In this document: piece after piece, positions 14,946 to 27,601 of the stretch
Layout of the letters: each line of letters starts with the position of its first letter
How positions within the stretch are numbered: the stretch's first letter is position 1
Source: Cristatella mucedo
Taxonomy: Eukaryota; Bryozoa; Phylactolaemata; Cristatellidae
Length of the DNA stretch: 64,000 bases
Assembly: GCA_009760855.2 (NCBI GenBank)
Contig: WPIO01000052.1
Coordinates: 1,698,501 to 1,762,500 of the forward strand
Reading direction: 5' to 3'
Translations under genes and position numbers: made by a program
Notes under the pieces: model-generated
The model's input: the letters and a program-made list of their open reading frames with translations, nothing else
Databases searched by the model: none
What the model was told of the DNA's origin: nothing

Positions 14946-15129
14946 AAGAGGGATAGTAATTTTCCCAATGAGGAATCACCCAAGTATAGTGACGCAGGAC
15001 CACATAATACTTTGTGTGCGGCTTATTTTACTGCCTCATTCCTGTCATACAGGCTTAAAACAGTTCTTTCTTTCAGTGCCACAGCACCTACATGGCCAGT
15101 AAGGTCTCTTAGGCATTAGTAGAATCTAT

Positions 15130-16172
15130 TACTCAAAACTTTAAACCTGAAAAGTAGGCTCCAGTCAGGTTTTAGAACTAATCGATCAGAGTGTCAAAAT
15201 TGCTTCGAGTGTTTCTTGTGTACCTTCTCAGGAATGCAGACTTTAGTTTAAAAAGTCTCGCTGTTTGTCTTGCTCGAGCTTTCGGTAGCGTTGAAGCTAG
15301 CGATCGCCAAGTCCTTACTGAGTGGCTCTCATTTTGCCTGAATATCATTGGCGCTGCACTTCAATGGTTTAGGTCCTATCTTGGCGGGATGTCCTCAAGA
15401 GCATTGACGTCAGCTGGTGACAGTCATTCGAGCAGCCTCTTAAGTATGGACTACCTGAGGGCTCTGTTCTTGGTCCACTTCTTGTGACAATTTATACTCT
15501 TCTTCTTGCTGATATAATCACAAAATATGACGAAAGCTATGCTTTGACCCCCTGCCTGCAAGTACGTCAAACTCGGTCAACTCTTTGCCGCATGTATTGC
15601 TGACATTCAGATTTAGATGGCAGCAAACTTTTTAAAATGTAATGACAGTAAAAGGCAACTTACTAGTCACGGGAAAAGATATTGTGACTCAAAATTTGGA
15701 AAGGCTAACGCTTAAATCGGCTCTACAAGCATATCTCCCATTGCATCCCCGAGAAATCCTGCTGTCCTTTTCTAAACTAGTCTTTCACTAGACGACCACA
15801 TCAGCTCCACAGCCCCGTCTGCCTACTTTCAGCCTCATAACATCAGAGAATTCTCACCTGCTTACACAGAGATACTGCATCCCAGCTGGTCCATGCATTT
15901 GTGACAGGCCATCTCAGACTTCTGTAACTCACTGCTTGCTGGTCTTTCAACCTGTGCAATTAAGGGGCTTACAGTTGATGCAAAACTCGGCAGCTGGTCT
16001 AGTCTGTCGTGAGCGGTGCAGTTGCCTCATCACACCACTTCTCTTTGACTTGCACTGGCTCCCAGTCAAGCAGCGTATCGACTTCAAGGTTCTGTCACTC
16101 ACTTTTTGGTCTCAAGTAACTAGCCGCACTACAAGGTTCAGGCGTCACAAGTATTCGTCGCGCATCGGCTGA
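15130..16172 (+). mobile_element. LINE-A copy, degraded
   Basis: The plus strand encodes, with frameshifts, FQSGFR-type, SLAVCLARAFGS (from the LDLSAAFD block), LQWFRSYL and GDS...YG..EGSVLGPLL-like blocks. The C-terminal domain with LQLMQNSAAGLVCRERCSC and LFDLHWLPVKQRIDFKVLSLTF follows. Tryptophan is intact at the QWFRSYL codon. The copy is truncated at both ends, with no 3' UTR or tail. Confidence 0.85.
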
Positions 16173-17114
16173 GACTAGAACCGTTACGAGCGCTGTGCTT
16201 GCAACCTTGTTCTGACCGGACGAGAGGCCGCACAAAACGTTTCGTATGAGCAGTGAGGGCGGGTGTGCATGTAATTATGTGGGTATGTGTGTGCGTGCGT
16301 GTGAGGGCGGTCTATCAAGGCAGAATACATCACTGAGCGGTCATCATCCGTTCCTTTGTCACTGCCCACGTCAGTACCGATCAAAGAATTGCGCATGGCC
16401 AGGTCAGGACAACATTCCTGGAACACAGACAGGTTATACTGCTGGTACGCTCCCATACAGCTGGGACTGCTCGTGGCAAGTCAAATGACCAAAGAACCAA
16501 TGCAGACCAGCCGGAGTTGTTCTTAAGAGCGCAGCCATAGTACTAGCAGCACTGCTAGTGGTAGAAGTACCAGCAGCAGCAGCAGCATTAGTGGTGACCA
16601 GTGCAGGAGCCTGGTAAGCAAGGGGCAAGGGAAGCCAGGAAAGCCAGCAGGCACCAGCTCTTCCCCTTTCGACCAACTCACTGATAAGCCAGGTGGCTTG
16701 TCGCCTGATAAGTCTTCCTGATTGCTTTGAATGGCTGCCTCTGGCAAGGTCAAGGGCTGGTCACTCGGATCCCATCGCTAGACCCCAGTTGTGCTAATTG
16801 CAGCAAGGCTGAGGCAGGGAGTGTGACTGAGAAGCCCCGGCGCCAGGGAATTCCTGGCGACCGGCTAGAACTAAGTTTTGCGTTCTGGGACCACGAGGCA
16901 GAAGCCAGAGCAGTTGGCAGGGGTGGCCGGTGAATACAAGCCTCCTAGTCCAGCCATCCAACCCCAGGCTAGAGAGGAAGAGCTTAATCTGTAGTAAAGC
17001 AGGCCATCTCGTAGGGATGGGCAGCAGCATTCAGCGGAGCTCTCGTTGCGCGATCGTTCCGAGAAGGTCGTATCCCTCGTGATGGACCTAGACAGCTCTG
17101 CGAAATATCTTAAT
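16173..17114. other. No gene recognised; CAG-rich patch
   Basis: Imperfect CAG/GTA triplets lie at about 16,545-16,600. Frames of 70-90 codons on both strands have no domains. Confidence 0.4.
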
Positions 17115-17270
17115 GGGCCGTGATAGCCTAGGAGGTAAGGTGCTCGCTCTTCACGACCCAGGCCGTGGGTTCGAATCCTGCAGTGGGCGATCCTTTATTG
17201 CCAGCGGCAAACAGTGGTGGTAGCCTTAAGCGCTCTTCTGCCGCTATACAAACGAGGCTGTTGAATCAGC
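17115..17270 (+). mobile_element. SINE1 copy
   Basis: The tRNA-like head carries an A-box region (TAGCCTAGGAGGTAAGG) and a perfect B box (GGTTCGAATCC). The family core GATCCTTTATTG follows, then the CTCTTCTGCCGCTATACAAA body and an AATCAGC end. Confidence 0.85.
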
Positions 17271-17898
17271 TAACATTTTATTTTTTTTTTTATCTTGCAC
17301 AGCATGAGCATGTGAGCAGCCACCGGGGGGAGGGCGGGGCATGGGTGCGACGAGTGACTGACTGCCCTCCACTGTCAACCGCTAGCAGTCCATTCTCGGG
17401 GATGATAATGGCCTAGAAGAAGCTCAGTTAGCGGCGGTACAGTAAGTCGCACTGTGCTCAGAGAGGCTATATCTGCCAAGTTCAGAGACATTCCGCATCG
17501 GCTCGAGTGAGAATCTGTACCATAAAGTTGCATTCGGCCGCCGGCCCACCCCATCTGTTCGTCGGGCCACTCTAGCCACTACGAAATCCATTTAATCGAC
17601 AAAGCCCTACGGAAACGCCTCGGGATTATAAGTAACTACATTCCAAACGAAGAGGAGCGCTGCTGCAATATGTGCTCGTCGAGCTGCTCCAAGCCAATTC
17701 GCCTGGACCGATGTGATTAATATTCAACGGAGGGCAGTAGTTCGTGGCACCATTCAGCCTGGCCAATCAGCTGCCACGAGTGCCTCTAGTACAAGAGCTG
17801 ATTTGCAGTCAGCCGCCACCATTCTGTCACCATCTTCCTGCTGCCAGTCGCCTGCCCTGGCGGCGGTCGGGCTCGCTCCTGCCCACTTCGTATTAGCT
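17271..17898. other. No gene recognised
   Basis: A T-rich run (17,275-17,291) follows the SINE1 end. The rest is unassigned. Confidence 0.4.
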
Positions 17899-18065
17899 GT
17901 GACTATGCCCAGAGTCCTAGCCCAGGGTAATGTGCCCGCTCTCATCGACCCGGGTCGTGGGTTCGAGTCCTACATCAGTTGATCCTTTATTGACCACTGC
18001 AAGCGCCCTGACAGCCGTGATGGCTCTTCTGCGGCTGGCTGTACAAACGATAGCGTTAAATCAGC
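17899..18065 (+). mobile_element. SINE1 copy (divergent)
   Basis: B box GGTTCGAGTCC, the GATCCTTTATTG core, GGCTCTTCTGCGGCTG and an AAATCAGCTC end are in the same order as the copy 0.8 kb upstream. Confidence 0.75.
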
Positions 18066-19435
18066 TCGACGTTTTTTATTTAAAGCAGATGGAGAGACAG
18101 CTTACACACGAGCCACCTTCTGTAGCATTGCACGAGAACCCCAAGTGGTTGGTATGATTGGACGCACGTGTGGCGGTTAGCGGAGGTTTCGAGCGTGTAA
18201 TTTGAAAATGCAGTACCGCCGAAGGTCGTCTGTCGCGAGATACTAAGTTCACAAGAAGTTTTCACCTTTTAGCAGGGATTGATCACGCGACCTCTAGTTT
18301 TCAGGGTAGGTCGGCTTGGTTGACTTCGAGAAATTCGGGCCAGGTTTAAGCGGTTCGCGATGGCGCTACCTGCTGGCACGGAAGAGCTTTCTTTAGTGGC
18401 CTACACTCATAGATTGCCCATACGAGCTCGTCCCTAGGTCGGATGAGCACTACTTACGCCGGTACAGATCAGCCAGCAGCGAGTGCTAGTGCCAGTACTT
18501 GCGCAAGGGCTTGTACGTCCTCGGTCTGGAGACAGTCGCTCGTGTTTTTAATCCTAGCTAGAGGCGCTGGCGTGGACATGCGCTGCAAACTCTAGAACGA
18601 CAAAGGCAGCAGGTAGCCGACACATGAAAAGCGCTCCAATGAAAAAGTCCCCCACAAAAATGCGATGGCAAAGTTGGTGGTGCGACGTAACAATTGCCCG
18701 CTTCGTAGCGCTCGCAATTAGCCAATGCAACTATCTGCTCGAAGTCGGTGGCTAGCAGAGTATCGTCCGTCAGCTAAGGTAAAAGAGCGTTTCCGTGGTC
18801 GCTACTGAAGGGGGAAGTAAATGATTGAGGCAGAAAACAGAAGCCAAAGACGATTGGAGAGGAGTAATAAGAATAATAGTGTTTTGCATAGCACCCTGAA
18901 AGGATCAAATTTCTACCCACACACTTTACAACTCGCCGCACGAGAAGATACAGCTAGGAGTAAACAGAAAGCGAGGTATTGCGTTTAGGCAAGCATAAAA
19001 AAAACACAAGAAGGCACTCATGACCGTTGATTGGTCTAACCATGGTTAGTAAAATGCACTGACTCATGTACGGGTAAGCAATCGCCGCCGGAAAGGCGAA
19101 ACGGTGACAAAACAGCACTTAATGGCAGACGTGACACGCGTGCCGACGATTCTCGGATGATGATGATCTATTACTGACACCCAGCTAGCAGACCGCAGGT
19201 GACCAAAGCCACCGATGAGGCAACAAGCAACCTACCCAAAGCAGCGATGCAAAAACAGAACCGCTAAGTTATCTTGTCTAAGAAATTAAATCCTCATTAT
19301 TCAAGTACGTTAATCTCGTTGTGTGGAGGCCTAGCCTATTCGGCCGGTTGGCGACTGATGAGCTATGCACATTCTTCCTGCTCCAGGATGTCTTCCCTCG
19401 TCCATCATGATTTCTGGTTAGGCAGACAATGGATC
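18066..19435. other. No gene recognised
   Basis: No open frame above 60-90 codons, no matched repeat and no RNA gene seen. Confidence 0.4.
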
Positions 19436-22165
19436 ATAATAATAATAATAATAATAATGATAATGCACTTGATAAAGCGCCGTCAGAGAACTCAATCTCT
19501 TTCTAGGCGTTTTACATTTGCTGCAAAGGGAAATGCAATTGAATGGTGAGTAATATCATGCTTGGTAAACAAACAACACAAATAACATGGTTAGGGGTGA
19601 CATACACAGGGTCAGCATACAAATGTGTTTAGTGGCAGCATGCACAGTGTCGGCACGCATAAGCACATCAAGGACGAATCACAGGGACCCACTAAATGCT
19701 GTCCTAAATAAGTGTGTTTTTAAGTTCCTTTTATATGTGGTCAGGTCAGGGGATGTTCTGACGCAGTTCGGGAGGCAGTTCCAGGCTTTGGGAGCATACG
19801 CACTAAATGCACGGTCTCCAAAGGATTTAAGGTTTGTACGACGTATTTGTAGACTGATGCATTCCGAAAAGCGGGTGGTACGATACTTGGCCTTGTGGGG
19901 GAGTAGATCTGAGAGATAAGCTGGAGTCAAAGAATGAAGTGACCTAAAAGTGAGCGACAAAACCTTGAAGTCAATCCGTTGCTTGACTGGTAGCCAGTGC
20001 AGGTCGGCGAGAAGTGGAGTAATGTGGCAACTGCGACGCTCACGACAGACAAGCCTAGCTGCAGAGTTTTGCACCAGCTGCAATCGCCTGATCGCACATG
20101 CTGGTAGGCCAGTAAGCAGTGAGTTGCCAAAGTCAAGACGGGATGTCACGAATGCATGGACCAACTTAGACGAGGTATCCTTACCTAAACAAGCCCGAAT
20201 TTTAGCAATGTTATGAAGCTGAAAATAGGCGGATTTGACTGTGGAGCTGATATGGTCGTCAACGAGAGGTCGCTTTGGAATATGATACCTAGATTTCGAG
20301 CTGATTCTGGACACTGGAGATATGCTGGCAGAGTCAATTTTGAGAGTCAGCCTTTCAAATCTCTGAATCACACTGGGTTTGCCCATAACGAGTAAGTTAG
20401 TTTTATCATTGTTCAGTTTTAGAAAATTTGCTGCCATTCACGTGTGGATGTCATCAATACATGTAGCAAGCGAGTTGAGAGAATTTGAGGTGCTCGAAGG
20501 CTGCGAGGGATCAAAGCAAAGGTACAACTGAGTGTCATCCGCATAGAAGTGAAAGCCTAGATTGTGCTTGGCAATCACATCAGCAAGAGGCAGAGTATAA
20601 ACCGTGAAAAGAACCGGACCTAGCACGGGGCCCTGAGGTACGCCATATTTCAGAGGTACATCAGATGATCTTTGTCCATTCATGTCAATATTCTGGAGTC
20701 TCCCACTGAGATAGGACCTGAATCATTGCGGAGCAGTGCCAGTGATGCCCAGGCGAGATGAGAGGCGCTCTAGAAGAACTTTGTGATCGATGGTATCAAA
20801 AGCTGCCGAAAGATCGAGAAAAACAAGCAGAGACACTCTACCCATGTCTGCATTCCTAAGTAGGTCGTTGTATACCCTAAGCAATGCTGACTCTGTGGAG
20901 TGATTAGCTCTAAAGCCGGACTGGAACTTACCAGCAAGATGTGAGGTTTCGATATATGAGTTCAGCTGGTCTGACACGACCCGTTCCAGTGTCTTTGATA
21001 GGAATGGTAGAAGGAAAACGGGATGGTAGTTGCTCAAGTTCTCTTGGTCTAGTGTCGATTTCTTGAGAAGTGGCCTGATTACAGCTTTTTTGAAAGGTAC
21101 TGGGACACGACCTGAGGCTAATGACATATTAATGATGTTAGTTATGCATGGCAGCAGCAGATCAATGCAACGTAGGAGCAGGACAGTGGGAACAGGGTTT
21201 AGAGGACTTGCTGTCTTCTTTGATTGAGATACGAACTTTAGGACTAGATCACTAGTGACCTGCTTAAATGCAGACATTGAGGTGCATCCAGGAACCGAGG
21301 AACAGCATTCTAGTGGGGAGGTTGTCATCGCAGGGATGGATTCCCTGATCTTGTCTATCTTCTGCACAAAGAATCGAGAGAAGCGATCGGCTAGATCATC
21401 ACAAGGATTATCAGGTAAGGAGCTAATCTGGGAACGGTTGAGGAGATGGTTTATTGTCGACATCAGCATTTTTGAATTGTGCATCTGTGATTCAACAATT
21501 TTTCTATAGAAGCTAGACTTGGCCTTTTCTAGGATTTATTGGTACGACCTAAAGTAGTCTTCATATGCATGTCGATGGACAGTCAGTCCGAATCTTTTGC
21601 ATGCTTTTTCAAGCTTTCGTTTAGTAGCCTTGGCTAGTTTAATGTCTGTGGTAAACCATAGGCCGTCTGGGCGGGGGTGCACAGTGCGCTATGTCAGTGG
21701 TGCAAACTCGTCGAGCGTGTCAGCTAGTGTCGTGTTGTAGCAATCTACCAATGATGACAGATCGGAGGGAGGACTGAGCAGCAGAGGTGAAGCAGATATT
21801 ATCGCACGGACAGCATCGATGTCAAGGACCTTGAGGTTTCGCGATTCACAGGTTATTTTAGAGGATGTGGGTACACACTGTAGATTGAATAAGATCTGCA
21901 TGTGGTCAGATAAGCAGGATTTGGTAATAATTGGTGATGAAAACGTGCATTTGTATGAGAAAATTTGGTCGAGTGTATGACCCTTGATGTGGGTAAGGCT
22001 ATGCACATGAGCCACAAGAGACAATGAGTCAGCCAATGCACGAAATTCGGTGCTGAAAGCGTCAGATAAGTTATCAAAGTGAACGTTGAAATCACCCATA
22101 ACGAGGAAGGATCTATTTCTTGCACTAGTATTCTGGAGATCGCGTTTTAAGTTTGTATGCTCCAC
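19436..22165 (-). mobile_element. Young LINE-A copy: endonuclease, reverse transcriptase, C-terminal domain, tail
   Basis: Longest nearly uninterrupted LINE-A ORF2, on the minus strand. The endonuclease end (FLVMGDFNVHFD, SLTHIKGHTLDQIF, SDHMQIL) is at 21,690-22,120. The RT comes in two frames: 20,723-21,484 ([26 protein letters not shown]) and 20,438-20,683 (GVPQGPVLGP, FYADDTQLYL). The C-terminal domain (LQLVQNSAARLVCRERRSC, LHWLPVKQRIDFKVL) is at 19,679-20,437. The frames are separated by in-frame TGA codons where other copies have tryptophan. A 3' UTR, the tail hairpin and (ATA)n at 19,437-19,457 close the element. It is 5'-truncated within the endonuclease. A source or close sister of the copy at 40.9-42.6 kb. 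Confidence 0.93.
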
Positions 22166-22167
22166 AT

Positions 22168-22400
22168 GCTTTGAGCTCACACCGACTGGTGCCGCGAAAT
22201 CCCCTGGATTGATGACATTTAAAATGAAGCTAAAAAGCCATCTACTCCTCGCAGCGCTTGATCGGTCCGTTTGAATTGTTTTTTGTGTGCTTATACGTGC
22301 TGACACTATACGTCTGCCCACTAACCAATTGGCACGTGTATCCTTTTCAGTATAGGTGAACTAACTAGAAGTACAATAGTTTCTCCTAGGGTGCCATGCA
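22168..22400 (+). mobile_element. LINE-related 3' fragment
   Basis: The plus strand carries a degenerate ORF2 end (SPGLMTFKMKLKSHLL) and the first part of the 3' UTR. It abuts the oppositely oriented LINE-A copy at about 22,165. No tail hairpin is seen. Confidence 0.65.
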
Positions 22401-22564
22401 AATTTATTATGATTCTAATTACTAATTTTCTTGAAGAACGCTGGAAGGAGCCTTGATGCTGAAAAGCGGCATATGACATCAAATGATGTTCCGAAAATGA
22501 CGGGTCACGAGAGAATTAATGATGATTTTAGTAAAGAAATATCTCAGCATTAAATTTAAGGTGG

Positions 22565-22770
22565 CGACTGTTGTAGCTGAGGGCTGAACAGGATCGACCA
22601 ATAAATAGCATCAGATAACACCGAAAGATCAAGCAGAACTACTAGAGAGAAAACTTCTCAAAGCTTTCCTGGTGTAGTGCTGACCTCCTAATGGGTGGTC
22701 TGGCAACAACCTTTTTTTAAAGACTGTATGGGAAGACCGAAGGCTGAACAATTTCAAAATTCTGAGAGAT
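22565..22770 (-). mobile_element. Decayed LINE reverse-transcriptase fragment
   Basis: The minus strand shows remnants of the RT blocks preceding and including LDLS, with VVARPPI near 22,690. It is too decayed to assign to a family. Confidence 0.5.
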
Positions 22771-22847
22771 CGGAGGCCATCTGCCGTAGGAATCAAAGCC
22801 AAAAAGAGTTTCGTCTCGAGCGGGGAACTGCAAGGAATATCAAACAT

Positions 22848-23120
22848 TGAGTCGATTTCAAGATCCACAGTCTGGCTTACTGGTCACTTCACTCGCTTGC
22901 ACCAGTAAACCTTTTGGACCTCATTGCTCCCTCAGAGCGCTGTTGCACCACCCGCTCCTCAACCTATTGGACCTTATTGCTCCTTCAGAGCGCTGTCGAA
23001 CCACCCGCCCCTCAGCGTCCGGTTATCTCGCGGCACCTCAAAATACGTCAAAATATTTCGGCGATCTCGCCTTGAGCTCATGTGAACTTAAATTATCATC
23101 CAGAAGATCTCTTAGCTAAG
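22848..23120 (+). mobile_element. LINE C-terminal fragment, possibly a third family
   Basis: The plus strand translates to VNLLDLIAPSERCRTTRPSA and KYFGDLALSS, the usual C-terminal segment of CR1/L2-group ORF2, but unlike LINE-A or LINE-B in detail. A 53-bp unit is tandemly duplicated inside it at 22,912-23,017. Confidence 0.6.
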
Positions 23121-23754
23121 CATACACCCAGCGGCAGACTTTTGAAACGTTTTTAACGATTAAGTTACTTCAAATCAGAACAGGAAGTACAATCCGTTTG
23201 CTTTGACTATTCTCCGGTAGAGTAACCGAAGCATTTCGTTACCGTTTTAATCTTGTTGATATGCAAGTGACTGAAGATTGTGACATCATTTCAAGTTAAA
23301 ATCTCAATGACACAGCTAATGAAGTAGCCATAAGCATATCATTAAACGCAAAAGAAGGAACTTCTCAAAGTCGAAAAAACACGAGAAGAGTCATTGAAGT
23401 GTAGAAACAAAAATAAAAAAACTAGTCTTCTTTCACCGGGTTCGCGACCCACACCTATAGCTGTATGAACTGATTGCACATTGGCGAAATATGGATGCTC
23501 ATCGAGCACGTAAAACGAGCTGGTAAGTCAGATGATTCGCAGCGCAGACAGAATCACTAGCAAGAAGGTCACAAGTAAGAAAGGCAGCATTGCCAACAGC
23601 AGCAGATCAGTTCGTCGTATCAGCAATTTTTGCACTAGCAGTCTCACTGCAAGTTACAATATGTGCAGGCTCTCGCTGGCAATAACCGGCACAGAAAGCG
23701 CACCACCTCGTTCGTCCCCTTCGTCGCTTTCATTACAATCATCACGTAATGCCT
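23121..23754. other. No gene recognised
   Basis: AT-rich first half, no matched repeat. Confidence 0.4.
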
Positions 23755-23885
23755 TGATTCAGCCCAGGAGTAAGGCGCTCGACTTTAACAACCTTTGTCA
23801 AGGGCTCGAGCTCGGCTGCACATTTAATGCGCCTGGATAGAGATCAAGTTCTCTTAGGGTGCTGTACACATGAATTATGTATTCA
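23755..23885 (+). mobile_element. SINE2 copy
   Basis: A tRNA-like head (AGGAGTAAGGCGCTCGAC, GGGCTCGAGCTC) leads into the hairpin tail GCGCCTGGATAGAGATCAAG...TTAGGGTGCTGTAC. Confidence 0.75.
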
Positions 23886-25734
23886 TGACCAGTAAGTCAC
23901 GGCCGAGGTACCGAACACCTCCACGTTACCAGTAAGCTCCGCCACACTCCCGCATACAATTAAAAACTCAGGCTTCCCTAGCCGTAGATCGGGTTTACCG
24001 ACATCACCACACGGAGCTTCAACCACTGCAGGCTCCAGTGCTACAGTGGTCACCTTATCACTTTTGACATATTCTAGATTAACCCATGTAGATGCATTAT
24101 TGCTCCTGTCAGCAGTATTATGCTTCTCAGAAATATTATTGTTACTATTCTTAAATTATATACTAGTATTAATCGTACTGAGGTGCAGGTTAGCAGCGAA
24201 GTTTCGCTCCGACATTGCTGCCGCTAACCTTAGCCTCAAACATAGTGCGCCTAGAGCAACGGCGCTCTCGATAGGCATGCACCAAAGTTCCGTCAATCGT
24301 TCACCAGCTGCGAGTATTACCCTCTATAATGCTGCAGTAAAGGGCAACACTAAGCACTAAGACGGGGAAAGCTCACACCCAGCAGCGGTGCCATGCTAAA
24401 AGCTTTAGCTACCGATACATGGGCAGTTGCTCAGGCAGAACATCAGCCTGCGGGCGCCCCCTGCGGGTGCGGCAGAGACAGAATCATCGGTCGCTAACCG
24501 CCGCAGTAGCTTCGTGCCGTTTAGTGACTGCTTTGTGCTTCGTCAGAGCTCCTGCGATCTGGGTAGCGCCTCAGTGATGCAACTATTCTACGGACGATTC
24601 GCTGGCTGAGCAATTGGCGTTCTAAGCGTTCGCTGGCATCTCGCGGGAAGCTTCGCCGAAAGCTCCACCGGAGCCGCTTCATCAGCTGGCGAGGCCCCTT
24701 TGACGGCTGCTCAGAGTCGATCGAGATGAGGGTCAGGCTCTCGTCAAAGAGGCGGGGCCCCAGCCAGTAGTCAGCTGCAGGTGACTCTGAGGCCGCGTGG
24801 CTCACGCGGCACCAGTCTCCTGGAGGGCGATAGCTGCCGAAGGCCACTACGCAGGCAGATCGTGCAAGCACAAGTCTGGACAGCATCCGTGTCGCTTTGT
24901 CTAGTCACGTTGTCTGGTCGCTACGTTGAGACTCGATAGCGGTCGAGCCAATAGCGGGTGAGGTGGCCGAATTGATGGAGCCGTTGGCTCGAGTACATCG
25001 GTCACCCATCCGAAAAGAGCTTCGCCACCCGAGCGCCGAACAGATTTAGTAATCGATCCATCCGAAGATGGAATGTAGCTGAAGTCGTCGATAAGGTGTG
25101 GCTCGCACGCTGCCGACCGTAAGACTTTGTTAGAGCATTGGTTGATCCGGCGGCAAGCCTATCGCTTGAGCTCGGCACGTTAAGTTCAGGTATTTCAACT
25201 GGATGAGAAAAAACTACTTGGTTGCCAAGGCAGCTGCAAGGGGTTAAAGATCGGCTGACTAGACGGCCTCGCTTCTTGCACAGCTGCAGAGAAACGTCAG
25301 CAGCAGCTTCCAGTGGTTGCAAGCACAGGAAGCTGCTACCAAGCTCTGCAGTTAATAATCACCTGCTGCAGGACTCGAATCGCCACTCGGGTCGTCTAGT
25401 GCGACGACGGCGGCTGAAAAGGTCTCAATGCTGCGGTCACATGCTAGATTACTCGACGGAGCAATTCTGCTGCTGCTGCTGCTGTTCCGATGAGCTCTCG
25501 CTCTACTCGCACCAACTCTCGGCCGCCAATTCAGGCCCGACGACGGCGAGCTGAAGAAATGACTGCCAGTGCTGTGTGGCCTCGCTCGTCTCGTCGATTG
25601 ATCTGTCCCTGTGCGATTGGACACGGCATTTGGCAGCCGAACCGAGAAGTGTCGCCTGAAGCTGCCTTGACGAACTTGATTGGGACACATAGCGCCCACC
25701 TGACAGACCGAGGCGTCTTCTATTCTATTGCGTA
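23886..25734. other. Unassigned; GC-rich second half
   Basis: Minus-strand frames at 24,521-24,886 (121 codons), 25,002-25,322 and 25,352-25,738 sit in GC-rich sequence but have no recognisable domain. A CTG-type run is at about 25,468-25,483. No repeat family matched. Confidence 0.35.
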
Positions 25735-25821
25735 TCACTTTGCAGCAAATGTAAAGCGCCTAGAAAGAGATTAAGTTCTCTGAGGGCGCTTTATCAAGTG
25801 CAATATTATTATTATTATTAT
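25735..25821 (+). mobile_element. Solo LINE-A tail (about 90 bp)
   Basis: It consists only of GCAAATGTAAAGCGCC, the hairpin loop, GGGCGCTTTATCAAGTGC and (ATT)n. It is an extremely 5'-truncated LINE-A insertion or a tail-only derivative. Confidence 0.9.
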
Positions 25822-25829
25822 GTCAGATG

Positions 25830-26140
25830 CGGGCTGGTTTCGCTCGCTTGCTACCCTTCCCCCGAGTGAGCTTGAGGTAGCCAGCGGATGCATCGACAAT
25901 AGGCAATTCCATAGCGAGCTGCAGCGGTAGGAAGACTCGGCAGTCCGTCGGTCGCCAGACAGCTATCGACGATGGGCAGCTTTCGCTGAAAGTTGTACAG
26001 AAAAAAGGCCGGGCACCTTGCCTCTTTGACGAGCAGATCGCTCTTGAAGTCCGAGTAGGCGAGACCAGCTTTTGGTTGCTCGAGGAGCAGCGAGGCATAG
26101 CAGTGCGACACAGAGTGACTTTTTTGAGGGTGATGTGATT
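25830..26140 (-). other. Possible coding exon of unknown protein
   Basis: The minus strand has an 86-codon open frame (25,851-26,111) and a second overlapping frame of 108 codons. The first reads with a mixed hydrophobic/charged composition (for example LAYSDFKSDLLVKEARCPAF) that looks more protein-like than its neighbours. No family is recognised and no convincing splice sites were found, so it may be chance. Confidence 0.2.
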
Positions 26141-27300
26141 GCCAAGCAATCTAGGCTTTCATTTCTATGCGGATGACACTCAGTTGTACCTTTGCTTCGA
26201 TCCTTCCCAGCCCACAAGCACGTCAAATTCTCTCAACTCCCTTGCTGTGTTTATTTATTTATTTATTTCCTTTAAGCAAATGTAAAGCGCCTAGAAAGAG
26301 ATTGAGTTCTCTGAGGGAGCTTTATCAAGTATCTATTAGTAGTACTATTATTGTTATGACTATTATTCGCTCATGGATGACAGAACATTTTCTTAAATTT
26401 AATGATGATAAAAACAACTTACTAGTTATGGGCAAACCAAGCGTGATTCAGAAATTTGAAAGGCCAATGCTCAAAATCGGCTCTGCCAGCATATACCCTG
26501 TTAAATCTGCACGAAACTAGGTGTCGTGTTCCAAAGTGAACTTTCAGTAGTCAACCACATAAGCTCCACAGTTGAATCTGCCAAATTTCAGCTACACAAC
26601 ATTACTAAAAAAATTAGGGCGTATTTACACAGGGATACCACATCTAAATTGGTCCATGCATTTGTGACATCCTGTCTTGACTTCTGGAACTCACTGTTTA
26701 TTGGTCTACCTGAAAGTGCACTCAGGCGCTTACAGCTAGTGCAAAACTCTGCAGCTAGGCTTGTCTGTTGTGAGCATCGCTGTTGCCACATCACACCACT
26801 TCTCGCCGACCTGCTCTGGTTCACAGTCAACGCATCGACTTCAAGGTTTGGTTACTCACTTTTAGGTCTCTTCATTCTTTGACCCCAGCCTACCTATCAG
26901 ATCTACTTCCCCACTAAGCATCGCACCACCCGCTTTTTGGAATCTAATCGTTTACCCATACCTCGTACAAACCTCAAATCCTTTGGAGACCATGCCTTTA
27001 GTTCGAATGCTCCCAAAGCCTGGAACTCACTTCCGGCTTGAATTAGACATCTCCCGATTTGTCCACATTAAAAAAAAACTAAAAGCGCATCTATTTATGA
27101 CAGAATTTAGTGGGTCGGCGTGATTCTTCCTTTCTGAATTTATGCGTGCTAACACTGTTTCATGCTGTCACTAACCATACTTGCATGCTGACTCTGTGCA
27201 TGTCACCCATAACCATGTTTTTCTTATTGTGTATTAAGCATGCTACCACCGTCTAGCATGCTACCAGCATCTAGACTGACCAAATACTTAAAAGTTTGGG
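26141..27300 (+). mobile_element. LINE-A copy with a solo tail inserted in its reverse transcriptase
   Basis: The plus strand reads LGFHFYADDTQLYLCFDPSQ up to 26,248. A solo LINE-A tail (26,250-26,367) interrupts it, and it resumes at SWMTEHFLKFNDDKNNLLVM. It continues through ARLVCCEHRCCHITPLLADL into the 3' UTR at about 27,100-27,300. Tryptophan is intact at the WM codon. Frameshifts break the C-terminal domain. Confidence 0.88.
26250..26367 (+). mobile_element. Solo LINE-A tail nested in a LINE-A copy
   Basis: A (TTTA)n lead, then AAATGTAAAGCGCC, the hairpin, GGGAGCTTTATCAAG and an ATTATT-rich end. About 15 bp of the host ORF (the TGTATTGATGACAT region) is missing at the site. Confidence 0.85.
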
Positions 27301-27399
27301 TGTATATTCATTGTAGCATTGTCACATTCATTGGTGCACTAGCTGTAATGTCCCGTTAGACATGCCTACGCTTTTATGGAAGCCCAGTTTCTACTGTTT

Positions 27400-27563
27400 G
27401 CCTTGTTGTTTATTGAGCATGCTATCACTAACCATTCGATCGAGCTTCCTTTGCAGCAATTGTAAAGCGCCTAGAAAGAGATTAAGTGCTCGGAGGGCAC
27501 TTTATCAAGTGTTTTATTACTATTATGTCATTATTATTATTATTATCATTATTATTATACGTC
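27400..27563 (+). mobile_element. LINE-A 3' tail
   Basis: The last part of the 3' UTR (GAGCATGCTATCACTAACCA), the hairpin and a long ATT-rich microsatellite to 27,563. It may be the true end of the copy starting at 26,141. Confidence 0.85.
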
Positions 27564-27601
27564 ATTAGAGCTCACGACTATAGGCAGCTTTGGCCTAAAC
27601 C

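Noticed and set aside
17115-17190. Functional tRNA gene at the SINE1 head
   Set aside because: B box is good but acceptor arms do not pair, and the same head recurs with a common body.
25352-25738. 128-codon minus-strand frame as a serine/arginine-rich protein
   Set aside because: It is low-complexity and partly due to a CTG run and the start of a LINE-A tail.
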